Source: Alphaproteobacteria bacterium (GTDB lineage: Bacteria; Pseudomonadota; Alphaproteobacteria; UBA3830). Taken from it: a stretch of 45,069 bases of DNA. Under the pieces are notes generated by a model. The model had not been told where the DNA came from. It saw only the letters and a list, made by a program, of their open reading frames with translations, and did not search any database. The stretch is taken from positions 1 through 45,069 of the forward strand of contig JAGCFW010000015.1 in the NCBI GenBank assembly GCA_017649895.1, written 5' to 3'. Below are positions 7,998 to 17,262 of this stretch, in pieces. A program made the translations under genes and the position numbers. How positions within the stretch are numbered: position 1 is the stretch's first letter; every line of letters starts with the position of its first letter.

Positions 7998-9557
7998 TTA
8001 GTTTTCGTTTCCTATTTGAGCGTAGTTTAGGTCCTTTACTTTGAATTTTCGATCGCTTTTGAAATTAACGTGAATTACTTTGCCGTCCAAAATGAAGACG
8101 TCATACAGAGCGTGAGACTTAACCAGGTTTTTGTTCTTGTATTTACTTTGATCAAAAAATTTATCTACGGGGAAATATTTTGTAAAGCTCTCGGCAAACT
8201 TGTAATCGATCAGCGCGATTTGGCACATAGTAGGAATATACCACTGTTCAGGGATAATTCTATAGATGATCGGATACAAATCAGCAAATTTATTCATGGA
8301 GTAAGTCTGCAGATTTCCTGTGCAACAGAACCCCGATAAATTCCTATTTTTCTCTCTTATTTCATGGACATCTTTGGCGACGTCGTATAATACGTGTCGT
8401 TGTAGTAGGCGTAAACTATGGATAATGTTCCCTGCAGAATTCAAAAAGACAGTACTCCATGTACAAAGAAAAGCCACAACGAGTCCGTAAAATGCGAATG
8501 CTTTCTTGGAAGTTTTAAATAATTCACATGCTCCGTATAACATTCCGGAAATCAAAATTCCCGTACTGTAGAGACTTCGCGGAGGAATGGTTTCATTACA
8601 AATTAAGTCCTTGAGTACTGTACTTGCTCCGAGAGGACACAAAGTGAGCACAAAAACTCCTGTTAAGTAAACACAAATGGAAGAAAACTTTTTGATTTTT
8701 GTTGCGTAGTACAAAACGGAGATGAAAAAAATGAAAAAGAATAAAATTCCAGCAGTATTTTGGGACCAATCCGTGTACAAGTTTGAATAGTATGTACCAA
8801 TGTTTCCTAAAATAATATCTATATTTTGAATATTGAAAGGAAGAGCCAGCATTGTTCCGTCTTCTGTAACGCGATAGTTAAATAAGTAAGTGAAGGGGAT
8901 ATATGCAATAACTGAAATCAGCACTGTATATAGCCAGTATCGCATTTTCGAAATTGTTTGAGTAAGAGGTCGTCCTGCTCGTATTTCTTCCAGAAATTTA
9001 TATATTCCCAAAATAAAGTAGGCAGATGATGCTGGCTGATACATGAACAACGAAAGGAAAAATATTCCCGTTTGAGTAAACAATAATTTTCTGCTGTTCC
9101 GTGCCGATATATAAGCCGAGATAATACAAAAAAGCAAAGCCAATGTACTGAACGGATTATCAAACCTAAACATCATTATTTCAAACATGTACGGATTGGA
9201 TACGACCGGAACAAAGCATGCGATTTCCAACTTACTACACAGATTTACGTTGAAAATTTTCAGACAAATAATCGCTCCGTAAGCAAGAAACGCACATGCT
9301 AAAACGTGTGAAAAAGGTGCCACATCGGTGATGACGTTGGATAAATATACGAGAGTTTCAAGCAGAAAGGTAAAAATTCGATTAGACGCAAATGTTCCAA
9401 CGTTGACATTTATCAGATATCTACAAACGTCGTCACTGAACGGACAAAACGAAACCATAAGGGACAGATAGCTGCAAATTCCAACAACAAAAAAGAACAA
9501 AAAACATTTGCGCAAGTCTCTGTTCTTTCCGTCAAGTAAGTTGATTTCATTAAACAT
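7998..9557 (-). CDS. GtrII-like polytopic membrane glycosyltransferase
   Basis: A 519-residue integral membrane protein with about ten hydrophobic segments, resembling the GtrII family of O-antigen or surface glucosyltransferases that use polyprenyl-linked sugars at the outer face of the inner membrane. The first external loop carries F-S-D-D-V-C-R-Y (about residue 38), matching the acidic S-D-D-x-x-R motif typical of this family. A soluble C-terminal region follows from about residue 400. The start at 9557 has AGAAGGA at good spacing and is preferred over 9596, which lacks one. It lies 107 bp downstream of the FkbM methyltransferase on the same strand and may be cotranscribed with it. The family call is moderately firm; the sugar is unknown. 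Confidence 0.75.
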   Translation of the reverse strand: MFNEINLLDGKNRDLRKCFLFFFVVGICSYLSLMVSFCPFSDDVCRYLINVNVGTFASNRIFTFLLETLVYLSNVITDVAPFSHVLACAFLAYGAIICLKIFNVNLCSKLEIACFVPVVSNPYMFEIMMFRFDNPFSTLALLFCIISAYISARNSRKLLFTQTGIFFLSLFMYQPASSAYFILGIYKFLEEIRAGRPLTQTISKMRYWLYTVLISVIAYIPFTYLFNYRVTEDGTMLALPFNIQNIDIILGNIGTYYSNLYTDWSQNTAGILFFFIFFISVLYYATKIKKFSSICVYLTGVFVLTLCPLGASTVLKDLICNETIPPRSLYSTGILISGMLYGACELFKTSKKAFAFYGLVVAFLCTWSTVFLNSAGNIIHSLRLLQRHVLYDVAKDVHEIREKNRNLSGFCCTGNLQTYSMNKFADLYPIIYRIIPEQWYIPTMCQIALIDYKFAESFTKYFPVDKFFDQSKYKNKNLVKSHALYDVFILDGKVIHVNFKSDRKFKVKDLNYAQIGNEN

Positions 9558-9664
9558 GACATTCCTTCTATCGTACGACACTTCAGTATTTATCATCCTA
9601 AAATAAATTTCAATATGAAAAGATTGTCGATAAATCCTTCATACTGAAGGAACACTAAAGCGAT

Positions 9665-10519
9665 TTACCGGGGTAGATTAGAAACGTACAAATAATTACT
9701 TCCCGCAAAACTTTTTTCCAAATGATATCCCAAATTTGTTAGATATTCATGGACCTCTAGTCTTTTATCGGGAAAGGTCTCTATAAAGATTGTCGGTCTG
9801 TATTTCAGCAGGGTCTCACGAGCTCCCTGTAATACCTTCAATTCGTGCCCTTCCACGTCAATTTTTACAAAATCTACGGCATTTTCTTCGATTTTTATAT
9901 TATCTAACTTATCCAATAACAAATTCCCGTTTGGATCTTGCTTAACGTGTGTTCCGCCGATATTTGTTCTATCGTAGGAAGAGATACTGCCGTTAATTTT
10001 TTTGTCACTCAAACCTATGTTGAGGATCTTTATTTTATTGGTCAGGTTATTAATCTCCACGTTTTTTTGGAGAATTTTAAAAAAATCTTTTACCGGTTCA
10101 AAGGAATAAATTCGTTTAGCATCGGTTTTCACGGCCCAATAGATCGAATGATTTCCTATGTTTGCTCCGATATCTAAAATCACGGCATTTTTCTTGATAT
10201 AAGGTTGTAATTCTTCTAACAGACCTACTTCATAGAAAGTTCCGTCATCAACTATTTCTGACTGAATAAGGTCGATGGGGTAATTGGGAACATAAAATTT
10301 AGCACATCCTATATTGACAATTTTATCCGATGGCATGGAGAGGAAATTTAGCAGTCTACGGTTATCGAGATTATTTTTTTCCCCGATCGCTTCAAAAGTA
10401 TTTCGGATATTATTTAATAATTTACGATGGCTGCGCTGCTCAGCAATCAGTACTAGCATCAGAGCGGATATTAAAGCAACAATCCAAAAATTCTTACTGT
10501 TTTGCCTGAGATTTAACAT
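9665..10519 (-). CDS. FkbM-family SAM-dependent methyltransferase, membrane-anchored
   Basis: A 284-residue protein with one N-terminal hydrophobic segment (about residues 11-27) and an FkbM-type methyltransferase domain. The SAM site shows I-L-D-I-G-A-N-I-G-N-H (about residue 117), then Y-S-F-E-P-V, and the post-motif V-D-F-V-K-I-D-V-E-G-H-E typical of the family near residue 218. Such enzymes often O-methylate sugars on polysaccharides or lipids, which fits the GtrII-like neighbour; substrate unknown. The start at 10519 has GGAGAAG at good spacing; a TTG at 10552 is possible but poorer. A perfect CtrA-like box lies 40 bp upstream. Confidence 0.85.
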   Translation of the reverse strand: MLNLRQNSKNFWIVALISALMLVLIAEQRSHRKLLNNIRNTFEAIGEKNNLDNRRLLNFLSMPSDKIVNIGCAKFYVPNYPIDLIQSEIVDDGTFYEVGLLEELQPYIKKNAVILDIGANIGNHSIYWAVKTDAKRIYSFEPVKDFFKILQKNVEINNLTNKIKILNIGLSDKKINGSISSYDRTNIGGTHVKQDPNGNLLLDKLDNIKIEENAVDFVKIDVEGHELKVLQGARETLLKYRPTIFIETFPDKRLEVHEYLTNLGYHLEKSFAGSNYLYVSNLPR

Positions 10520-10559
10520 GTTTCTTCTCCAATTTCGGATATATTGTTTCAATCGAAGG

Positions 10560-10574
10560 TTAAAAAACAGTTAA
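10560..10574. promoter_or_regulatory. CtrA-like box upstream of the FkbM gene
   Basis: A perfect TTAA-N7-TTAA site in the 57-bp gap between the rluB stop and the FkbM start, ending 40 bp from the start codon at 10519. Its position separates transcription of the FkbM gene from the rluB operon. Confidence 0.5.
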
Positions 10575-10576
10575 AT

Positions 10577-11296
10577 TTAGGATTTATCCGCAGCTTTCAC
10601 CAATTTTCGGACTTCATTTTCGGATAACTTCTCGACTTTTCCCGGTTGCAGATTACCGAGGGATACGGTTCCGTAGCTGATGCGAATTAGTCGATTGACG
10701 ATGCATCCGAGGGATTCCAAAACCTTGCGGATTTCTCGATTTTTTCCTTCTTTCAGAGTTAAAATCGCCCAGTTGTTCGACTTGTCCTGTTTTATGATTT
10801 TCGCATCAATTGGACCGTAGTTGATTCCGTCGACAATTACTCCGTTTTTTAATTTTTCGATTTTTTCTTTGGATAAATTGCCGTGAAATCTCACTTTGTA
10901 AGATCGCGCCAATCCCGTGGCGGGAAGTTCCAATTTGCGCGAAAAATTTCCGTTGTTGGTGAATAACAGCAACCCTTCGGAGTTATAATCCAGCCGTCCG
11001 ATGTAAAGTAGGCGATCATCTGTTTCAGGGAACAAATCGAACACTGTTTTTCTTCCTTTCGGGTCACGTTTTGTGGTGAGATATCCTTTTGGCTTGTTCA
11101 TCTTCCAAACGACTAATTTTTCAGATTTCTTGCCGATTGGCTTGCCGTCAATCGTGATCTTGTGAGAGTCATCAACAAAAAACACTGGAGTTGTTATGAC
11201 ATCCCCGTTAACACAGACCCGTCCTTCCACGATCAACTTCTCTGCTTCTCGACGCGACGCCGCGCCGCTTTCGGCAATCTTTTTTGCGATGCGCAT
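10577..11296 (-). CDS. rluB: 23S rRNA pseudouridine synthase, RsuA/RluB family
   Basis: This enzyme isomerises a uridine of 23S rRNA (U2605 in E. coli for RluB). The 239-residue product has an N-terminal S4 RNA-binding domain (residues 1-60, with S-R-R-E-A-E-K-L-I) and a catalytic domain with the RsuA-family motif G-R-L-D-Y-N-S-E-G-L-L-L-F-T-N-N-G near residue 130, containing the nucleophilic Asp. The later N-R-E-I-R-K-V segment is also typical. The ATG at 11296 overlaps the stop of the upstream gene by one base (TGATG); the TTG before it is not needed. RluB rather than RluE/F is inferred from the alphaproteobacterial context. Confidence 0.88.
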   Translation of the reverse strand: MRIAKKIAESGAASRREAEKLIVEGRVCVNGDVITTPVFFVDDSHKITIDGKPIGKKSEKLVVWKMNKPKGYLTTKRDPKGRKTVFDLFPETDDRLLYIGRLDYNSEGLLLFTNNGNFSRKLELPATGLARSYKVRFHGNLSKEKIEKLKNGVIVDGINYGPIDAKIIKQDKSNNWAILTLKEGKNREIRKVLESLGCIVNRLIRISYGTVSLGNLQPGKVEKLSENEVRKLVKAADKS

Positions 11297-12678
11297 CAAA
11301 ATCCCGTAAGAATTCTATCGATCAGCTGCTGAGTCGTCGGGATGAAATTATTTTCATAGAAAGGATCTTCCGCAAATCGATAAGCTGAGTGACCCGTGAA
11401 TATCAAGCTTTCGTCCAAATTTCCTCCGTGAGCCGCGCTTTGCAGCGTTTTTTGGATGCAAAAGCTCCGAGGATCAGGCATTTTTCCTGTCGTTCCCTTT
11501 GTTTGGCACCAGCTGCTGAAACGACACGCACTCAGACATCCGCAGCATTCTCTCTGATCTTTCAGGATCGCTGTGGACTCTTCAGGCCTCACGAAAACAA
11601 CGGTGTTTTCCGGGGTTAACATTGCCGTAGTGAAACCGTTTGCGATCCACTGATTAACTTTCTCTGTGCAATCGCTGTCCAGGCAAACTTCGCGACCGAA
11701 TACTTTCACTTTCAGCTCGGAATTTTCAACTATTGGCGTTTGTCTTTCCTGCCGCGCCAATAAATTCGAAATCATTTTGTTATTGATTGCGGACGAGTAG
11801 AATCCCGTCGGACTGAGGGTCGTCAATTTGACATCTCCGCGTTTTAGCGACATCAACTTCGGCTGCCATGCCTTCGCAACAGGGCTTTCCGTTGTTAAAA
11901 TTGGGCGAGTTCCGAACTGAAACGCGACATTTCCGATTTCAGGATTCTTTATATAGTCCTGCCATTCGGACAGCCACCAAACGCTTCCGGCAATTATTAT
12001 CGGAATCGAAATCAAATTGAATGAATTCATGACTTTGCGTAGCTCGACTAACCGCAGATACGGATTTATCGGGTTGTTCGGAGATTCGGCGTTGGAAAGT
12101 CCGTTGTGACCTCCCGCCAGCCACGGGTCTTCATAAACCACGCCTCCCAAAAGCTCAACGCATTTTTTGAATGATCGGCGAAATAGGGCGGAAAAAGCCC
12201 GCGCCGATGAAACGATCGGGTAGTAATGGACACCGAATTTCGCAGCAATTTCAGAGAGAGAGTAGGGCATACCGGCTCCGCAAACTACTCCGTGGATGCA
12301 TCCTTTTGCACCCTCCAAAATTCGTGTTATGACCTCTTGGCTACTGCCCATTTCCCAGAGGGCGTTCATGTGAATTCGTCCTTTCCCGTTGGATCTTTCG
12401 CGCGCGATTTTCGCTTGAGCGATTCCTCCGGCGACGGCATACTCAACCAATTCGCGATGCCGTTCCTGTCTCGTTTTTCCGTGGTAAATTTGTGGAACAA
12501 TGTTGCCTTTTTCATCGTAGGAATCAGCGTTGACGGCAGAAAAAGTCCCGACAGCGCCGGCCGCGGCCCACGCTCCGCAGGTTTCTCCGTTGGACACCGA
12601 GATCCCCTTACCGCCTTCTACGAGAGGCAGAACATCCTTTAACCCCGAAATCTTTTGAGCTATCAGATCTAACAACAC
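11296..12678 (-). CDS. nitronate monooxygenase / FabK-like flavoprotein with C-terminal cysteine cluster
   Basis: A 460-residue protein of the nitronate monooxygenase (2-nitropropane dioxygenase) TIM-barrel family, which binds FMN. Visible are an N-terminal glycine-rich segment (V-E-G-G-K-G-I-S-V-S-N), G-V-V-C-G-A-G-M-P near residue 133, a W-L-A-G-G-H-N-G glycine/histidine motif near residue 190, and I-I-I-A-G-S-V-W-W followed by F-Q-F-G-T-R-P (phosphate-binding region). The last 90 residues add a C-C-G-C...C...C pattern around residue 380 that could bind metal; the core family does not need it. GTG start behind AGGAG. Coupled to rluB by a one-base overlap. Actual substrate unknown; enoyl reductase activity like FabK cannot be excluded. 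Confidence 0.75.
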   Translation of the reverse strand: MLLDLIAQKISGLKDVLPLVEGGKGISVSNGETCGAWAAAGAVGTFSAVNADSYDEKGNIVPQIYHGKTRQERHRELVEYAVAGGIAQAKIARERSNGKGRIHMNALWEMGSSQEVITRILEGAKGCIHGVVCGAGMPYSLSEIAAKFGVHYYPIVSSARAFSALFRRSFKKCVELLGGVVYEDPWLAGGHNGLSNAESPNNPINPYLRLVELRKVMNSFNLISIPIIIAGSVWWLSEWQDYIKNPEIGNVAFQFGTRPILTTESPVAKAWQPKLMSLKRGDVKLTTLSPTGFYSSAINNKMISNLLARQERQTPIVENSELKVKVFGREVCLDSDCTEKVNQWIANGFTTAMLTPENTVVFVRPEESTAILKDQRECCGCLSACRFSSWCQTKGTTGKMPDPRSFCIQKTLQSAAHGGNLDESLIFTGHSAYRFAEDPFYENNFIPTTQQLIDRILTGF

Positions 12679-12733
12679 AACACACTCCTAAACTCGTATG
12701 CCAATAATATAAAATTAAATTCGTGCCAGCAAT

Positions 12734-14584
12734 CTAAATTTTCGGTGACGCACATTTCTCCAGCATAACTTTTAGCGCTTCGTCAACCGAAAAGGTTTCC
12801 TGATTTCCGTTTGCATAGCGGAAAGTCAACTGTCTGCTATTTTGTTCATTCTCTCCTATCACAGCAATGACAGGAACTTTTTCCATAATATGGCTGCGGA
12901 TTTTGTAGGAAATTTTCTCCGATCGAGTATCTAATTCGCAACGAATTCCAGAGGTTTCGAATTTTTTGCAAACCTCTTCAGCGTACTCGTCGAAACTGTT
13001 TGTAATGGTCGCAAACACAATTTGAACCGGCGCCAACCACATCGGCAGTCTTCCGGCGTAATTTTCGAGCAAAATTCCGAAAAATCTCTCGAGAGATCCC
13101 AACACCGCGCGGTGTAGCATGATCGGATGGTGCTTTTCCCCGTCCTCACCCGTGTAATAAGCGCCTAATCTTTGCGGTAATTGAAAATCAACCTGCAAGG
13201 TCCCGCACTGCCATTCTCTGCCGATTTTATCTTTTAGCGAAAATTCCAGTTTCGGACCGTAAAAAGCACCTTCTCCTTTATTCAACGTATATTCGAAACC
13301 CGCCTCGGTCACAGCTTCCTGTAGCAATTTTTCGGACAGATCCCAAATCTCGTCTGCACCGATTCTCTTCTCAGGACGGTCGGAAAATTTTACCGAGAAA
13401 CTTTCGAATCCCAAGTCTTTGTAAATTTTCGCGAGCAGGCTGCAGAACTTTTTCGTTTCACCATTGATCTGATCAGGTGTACAGAAAATATGAGCATCGT
13501 CTTGAGTAAATCCTCTGACTCGCATTGTTCCGTAAAGAGAACCCGACGGCTCATTTCGGTGACAATAACCGAATTCCGCCAGGCGCAACGGCAAATCGCG
13601 GTAGCTTTTTACTCCCTGCTTGAAAATCTGGATAGCTCCCGGGCAATTCATTGGTTTCACCGCCAAAATCCTGTCTTCGGATTCTGCGATGAACATATTT
13701 TCGCGATATTTTTCCCAGTGTCCCGATGCTTCCCACAGAGTTCTATCGACCAGCTGCGGCGTGCAAACTTCCTGATATCCGTCTTTCAAAATGCACTTCC
13801 TGATGTAATCTTTGAGGACATTGTAAACCGTCCAGCCTTTCGGATGCCAAAAAATGCAGCCGGGAGATTCTTCTTGCATGTGGAACAAATCCATTTCTTT
13901 CGCAATTTTACGATGATCTCTTTTTTCGGCTTCTTCCAAATTTTTGATGTAAGTATCCAACTCTTCTTTCGTGAACCAAGAAGTCGCGTAAACTCGTTGC
14001 AGCATTTCTCTTTTTGAATCACCGCGCCAATAAGCTCCCGCCAGTTTCATGATCTTGAAATGAGGGGATGCTGTTCCCGTTGACGGAAGATGAGGTCCGC
14101 GGCAAAGATCCACGAACTTATCCTGATGACGATAGATGCTGACAGTTTTTACGTCCAAATCGGTGATAAGTTCGATCTTAAATTTATCGTTTGCAAAAAG
14201 TTTCAGCGCATCATCTTTTGTGAGAACTTCTCTTGTGATTTTGTAATTCTCCTTGATGATTTCCTTCATTCTCTTTTCGATTTTTGCAAAATCATCGGGG
14301 GTCAGTTGATGGTCGCAGGAAATGTCGTAATAAAATCCGTTTTCGATTACAGGCCCGATCGCCAGTTGAGTGGATGGCCAAATTTCCTTGATTGCCTGAG
14401 CCATAATGTGAGCAGTCGTGTGTCTGAATATTTCCAACGCCTTCGGATGCTGTTTGGTCACGAATTCTGCAGTTGTTGTTTCAGGCACCATTGTTGAAAG
14501 ATCCACAATTTGATCATCAACAATCATTGCAACAGCCTTCTTTTCGTTATTCCGCTTTGCTAACTCAAAACCTGAAATATTCAT
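12734..14584 (-). CDS. thrS: threonyl-tRNA synthetase
   Basis: Charges tRNA-Thr with threonine. In order: a short N-terminal TGS-like part (residues 1-50), the editing domain with R-H-T-T-A-H-I-M-A-Q-A and later C-R-G-P-H-L-P (His/Cys zinc-type residues), the class II core with P-M-N-C-P-G near residue 313, R-N-E-P-S-G-S-L-Y-G and the R-G-F-T-Q-D-D-A-H motif, and a C-terminal anticodon-binding domain. At 616 residues it is about 25 shorter than E. coli ThrRS; the missing part is at the beginning of the TGS domain. The ATG at 14584 follows GGAG; the upstream TTG gives only five more residues. No T-box or other leader was seen in the 60 bp upstream. Confidence 0.97.
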   Translation of the reverse strand: MNISGFELAKRNNEKKAVAMIVDDQIVDLSTMVPETTTAEFVTKQHPKALEIFRHTTAHIMAQAIKEIWPSTQLAIGPVIENGFYYDISCDHQLTPDDFAKIEKRMKEIIKENYKITREVLTKDDALKLFANDKFKIELITDLDVKTVSIYRHQDKFVDLCRGPHLPSTGTASPHFKIMKLAGAYWRGDSKREMLQRVYATSWFTKEELDTYIKNLEEAEKRDHRKIAKEMDLFHMQEESPGCIFWHPKGWTVYNVLKDYIRKCILKDGYQEVCTPQLVDRTLWEASGHWEKYRENMFIAESEDRILAVKPMNCPGAIQIFKQGVKSYRDLPLRLAEFGYCHRNEPSGSLYGTMRVRGFTQDDAHIFCTPDQINGETKKFCSLLAKIYKDLGFESFSVKFSDRPEKRIGADEIWDLSEKLLQEAVTEAGFEYTLNKGEGAFYGPKLEFSLKDKIGREWQCGTLQVDFQLPQRLGAYYTGEDGEKHHPIMLHRAVLGSLERFFGILLENYAGRLPMWLAPVQIVFATITNSFDEYAEEVCKKFETSGIRCELDTRSEKISYKIRSHIMEKVPVIAVIGENEQNSRQLTFRYANGNQETFSVDEALKVMLEKCASPKI

Positions 14585-14644
14585 AAAATTAAACTCCAAA
14601 TATGACGTCGCATTTTACAACGTTGATAGAAATTTATCCATCGG

Positions 14645-15652
14645 TTATTTAACTTTCGATACATTTACTTTCTTTATTCGTGCGATATTTTCCCTGTGTT
14701 CCTGATATGTCTTGGAATAAACAGGTTTGGACATTCTGCGGCCATCGTAATACAGATACAGCCAATTAGATTTTTTCGGGTGAAGTACTGCCAATATAGA
14801 TTTTTTGCCGGGGTTGGAGATTGGGCCGGGCGGAAGTCCTTTATGAACGTAAGTATTGTACGGGTGGTCGTATTTCAAATCTTTGATAGTTAAATTTCTA
14901 GGAAATTTCTGTCCTTTTGCTCTAGCATATATAGCTGTCGGACACGCTTGTAACTTCATGCCGATTCTCAGACGGTTAAAATACATTCCTGCAATGGTCT
15001 CCAACTCTATATTAGATTCTTTTTCGACAATAGACGCCAAAATCAAAACTTCCTGTGGCGTTTCCAAAAAGCAATCTTCGGATTTGTTCGGCCATTCTTT
15101 TTTCAGAAAATCAGACATTGCTTTTTGCGCCTGGTCAATAATATCCTGTTTTGTTGTTGGATATCTAAAACAGTATGTATCTGGCATTAAAGAGCCTTCC
15201 TCAGGAATTTCAGTTATTTCACCCTGCAGGAATTTATTATTGTTTATTCGTTCCAAAGTTCTGTGAACGGAAAATCCTTCGGGAATGCATATTTTGTGTA
15301 GAACAGGTTCTTTTGCTGATAATATTTTTATCGCATCCCAGAGTGAAACTTTCACGGGAAGGTCGTACTCTCCAAACTTGAGTCTATATCCCAGCAATCG
15401 TCCGAATTTTACAACTATTTTTGTGAAAAAATAGCTGTTATGGACTCCACTGGAGATATTGTTTGTAACGAAAAGCTCTGAAACAGCAGAAAGATTCGAC
15501 GGTTGATCTACAATCAAACAACAACCCTCTGAAGGAAAATAGTCAGAATCTTTCGTGACGCAATATATTCCGTAAGAAACGAAAAGAACAGCGCCGACAA
15601 GAAAGCCTATCGCAAAGCCTTTCAAACAGCACTGAGCTTCTTCCTTTATCAA
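14645..15652 (-). CDS. mltG: endolytic peptidoglycan transglycosylase MltG
   Basis: MltG cuts nascent glycan strands at the inner membrane and is thought to set strand length. The 335-residue product has one N-terminal membrane segment (about residues 11-32), a LysM-like region, and the YceG domain with the catalytic Glu in A-S-I-V-E-K-E-S near residue 212, then Y-N-T-Y-V-H-K-G-L-P-P-G-P-I-S-N-P-G near residue 268. The usual L-Q-S-D-P-T-V-I-Y segment reads L-Q-A-C-P-T-A-I-Y here. The start is TTG at 15652, overlapping the fabF stop by four bases, without a clear ribosome binding site, so translation is probably coupled to fabF. acpP-fabF-mltG is a common order. Confidence 0.92.
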   Translation of the reverse strand: MIKEEAQCCLKGFAIGFLVGAVLFVSYGIYCVTKDSDYFPSEGCCLIVDQPSNLSAVSELFVTNNISSGVHNSYFFTKIVVKFGRLLGYRLKFGEYDLPVKVSLWDAIKILSAKEPVLHKICIPEGFSVHRTLERINNNKFLQGEITEIPEEGSLMPDTYCFRYPTTKQDIIDQAQKAMSDFLKKEWPNKSEDCFLETPQEVLILASIVEKESNIELETIAGMYFNRLRIGMKLQACPTAIYARAKGQKFPRNLTIKDLKYDHPYNTYVHKGLPPGPISNPGKKSILAVLHPKKSNWLYLYYDGRRMSKPVYSKTYQEHRENIARIKKVNVSKVK

Positions 15653-16914
15653 AACTTTTTAAACACTAAGCTTGCGTTAGTGCCTCCGAATCCGAATGAA
15701 TTGGATAAAACATAATCGATTTTTCTGGCGCGTGGTTGCAACGGAACCAAATCCAGGAAGGTGTCTTCGGAATCGTGCAAATTCAAAGTCGCCGGAGCTA
15801 CTTGATCTTTAATCGCTAACAATGAGAAAATTGCCTCAACAGCTCCTGCTGCACCGAGCAGATGTCCAACCGAAGATTTTGTAGAGGACATTGACGCCTT
15901 GCTGCTCTCCCCGAGTACGCGTTCAACTGCCCTCAACTCTCCGATATCACCCGCCGGGGTCGAAGTTCCATGGGCATTAATGTAATCAATCTGGTCAGGA
16001 TTTATCTGTGCCGACCTCAACGCGTTGCGCATTGACCTGAACGCACCGTCTCCGTCCGGGCATGGCGCCGTCATATGGTACGCGTCGCCCGACATTCCGT
16101 AGCCAACCAACTCTCCGTAAATCTTCGCTCCGCGCTTTTTGGCATGCTCCAACTCTTCTAGGATCACGATTCCTGAACCTTCGGAAATAATGAAACCGTC
16201 TCTCGACTTGTCCCAAGGACGCGACGCCTCTTGCGGATTGTCATTCCTGTGAGTAGTTAAAGCACGAGCAGCCGAAAATCCTGCCACTCCCAGACGACAA
16301 ACGGCAGCCTCTGCGCCACCTGCGACCATCATATCTGCGTCGCCGACTTTGATCATTCTGGCGGCATCTCCGATTGCATGAGTTCCTGAAGCGCACGCGG
16401 TAACGACTGCGTGGTTAGGTCCTTTCAACCCAAACCTGATCGATACATGTCCCGATGCCAAATTAATTAACGAGGACGGTATAAAAAACGGCGAAATGTG
16501 TCTCGCTCCGTCGTTACCTAACTTTATTGCAGTGTTATAAATCGCCGGCAATCCTCCGATTCCCGATCCGATTATCACACCAAAACGTTCTTTTTCTTCG
16601 TCCGATAAATTTCCAACCAATCCTGAGTCTTCCATGGCATCAGTTGCTGACGCCAGCGCGAATAGAATGAATTTATCGATTCTTCCAAGCTCTTTTGTAG
16701 TTACATATTTTAACGGATCAAAAAGGGTAGGGGCATTCGGTGCTGTTTCCTCTGTTGGAACTTGTCCAGCTATCTTCGAAGCCAAATCACTCACATCGAA
16801 AGACACAACCTGTCTGACACCCGATTCACAATTTAGTAATCGAGACCAGGACTCTCCTGCCGATGGGGCTAACGGAGACATCATCCCTATTCCGGTGACA
16901 ACTACCCTTCTCAT
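15649..16914 (-). CDS. fabF: 3-oxoacyl-ACP synthase II (KAS II)
   Basis: Condenses malonyl-ACP with acyl-ACP in fatty acid elongation. The 421-residue protein has the catalytic triad of the KAS family: Cys in V-T-A-C-A-S-G-T-H (about residue 172), His in N-A-H-G-T-S-T-P-A-G-D (about 312) and His in S-V-G-H-L-L-G-A-A-G-A-V-E (about 350), plus the final G-F-G-G-T-N glycine-rich loop. It directly follows acpP (12-base gap), the source of its substrate carrier, and overlaps mltG. Confidence 0.97.
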   Translation of the reverse strand: MRRVVVTGIGMMSPLAPSAGESWSRLLNCESGVRQVVSFDVSDLASKIAGQVPTEETAPNAPTLFDPLKYVTTKELGRIDKFILFALASATDAMEDSGLVGNLSDEEKERFGVIIGSGIGGLPAIYNTAIKLGNDGARHISPFFIPSSLINLASGHVSIRFGLKGPNHAVVTACASGTHAIGDAARMIKVGDADMMVAGGAEAAVCRLGVAGFSAARALTTHRNDNPQEASRPWDKSRDGFIISEGSGIVILEELEHAKKRGAKIYGELVGYGMSGDAYHMTAPCPDGDGAFRSMRNALRSAQINPDQIDYINAHGTSTPAGDIGELRAVERVLGESSKASMSSTKSSVGHLLGAAGAVEAIFSLLAIKDQVAPATLNLHDSEDTFLDLVPLQPRARKIDYVLSNSFGFGGTNASLVFKKF

Positions 16915-16926
16915 TATGATTCCTTT

Positions 16927-17166
16927 TTATTTAGATTTTTTTTCAATGAAAGAAACGGCATCTTTTACCGACTGAATTTCCTGACCTTCTTCGTTGGAAA
17001 TTTCAACGCCAAACTCTTCTTCCAAAGCCATGACCAGCTCAACAGTGTCCAAACTGTCTGCACCCAGGTCATCAACAAAGCGTGCCTCATCAACCACTTT
17101 CGCCGGATCAACACCCAACTTATCAGCAATAATAGCTTTTACTTTGTCTGCCACATTTTCAGTCAT
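16927..17166 (-). CDS. acpP: acyl carrier protein
   Basis: Carries growing acyl chains on a 4'-phosphopantetheine arm. The 79-residue acidic protein has the attachment Ser in G-A-D-S-L-D-T-V-E (about residue 38). The longer frame from 17205 would add 13 hydrophobic residues absent from the family; the ATG at 17166, behind AAGGGA, gives the standard size. It is the promoter-proximal gene of acpP-fabF-mltG. Confidence 0.97.
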   Translation of the reverse strand: MTENVADKVKAIIADKLGVDPAKVVDEARFVDDLGADSLDTVELVMALEEEFGVEISNEEGQEIQSVKDAVSFIEKKSK

Positions 17167-17262
17167 CACAATTTCCCTTATTAAAATACACGAAGAAAAT
17201 ATCACAAAACACCAGAAAATAAAATAGACGCTCTAGAGAACTTGAGAATTATTGGTGAACAG

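Noticed and set aside
9635..9651. Perfect 7-bp hairpin (TCCTTCA/TGAAGGA) between the FkbM and GtrII-like genes as a terminator
   Set aside because: No T run follows on the minus strand; it may only stabilise the mRNA or attenuate, so it was not called.
13490..14017. A 175-codon plus-strand frame inside thrS
   Set aside because: It is antisense to the conserved class II core of ThrRS, without a ribosome binding site or recognisable product.
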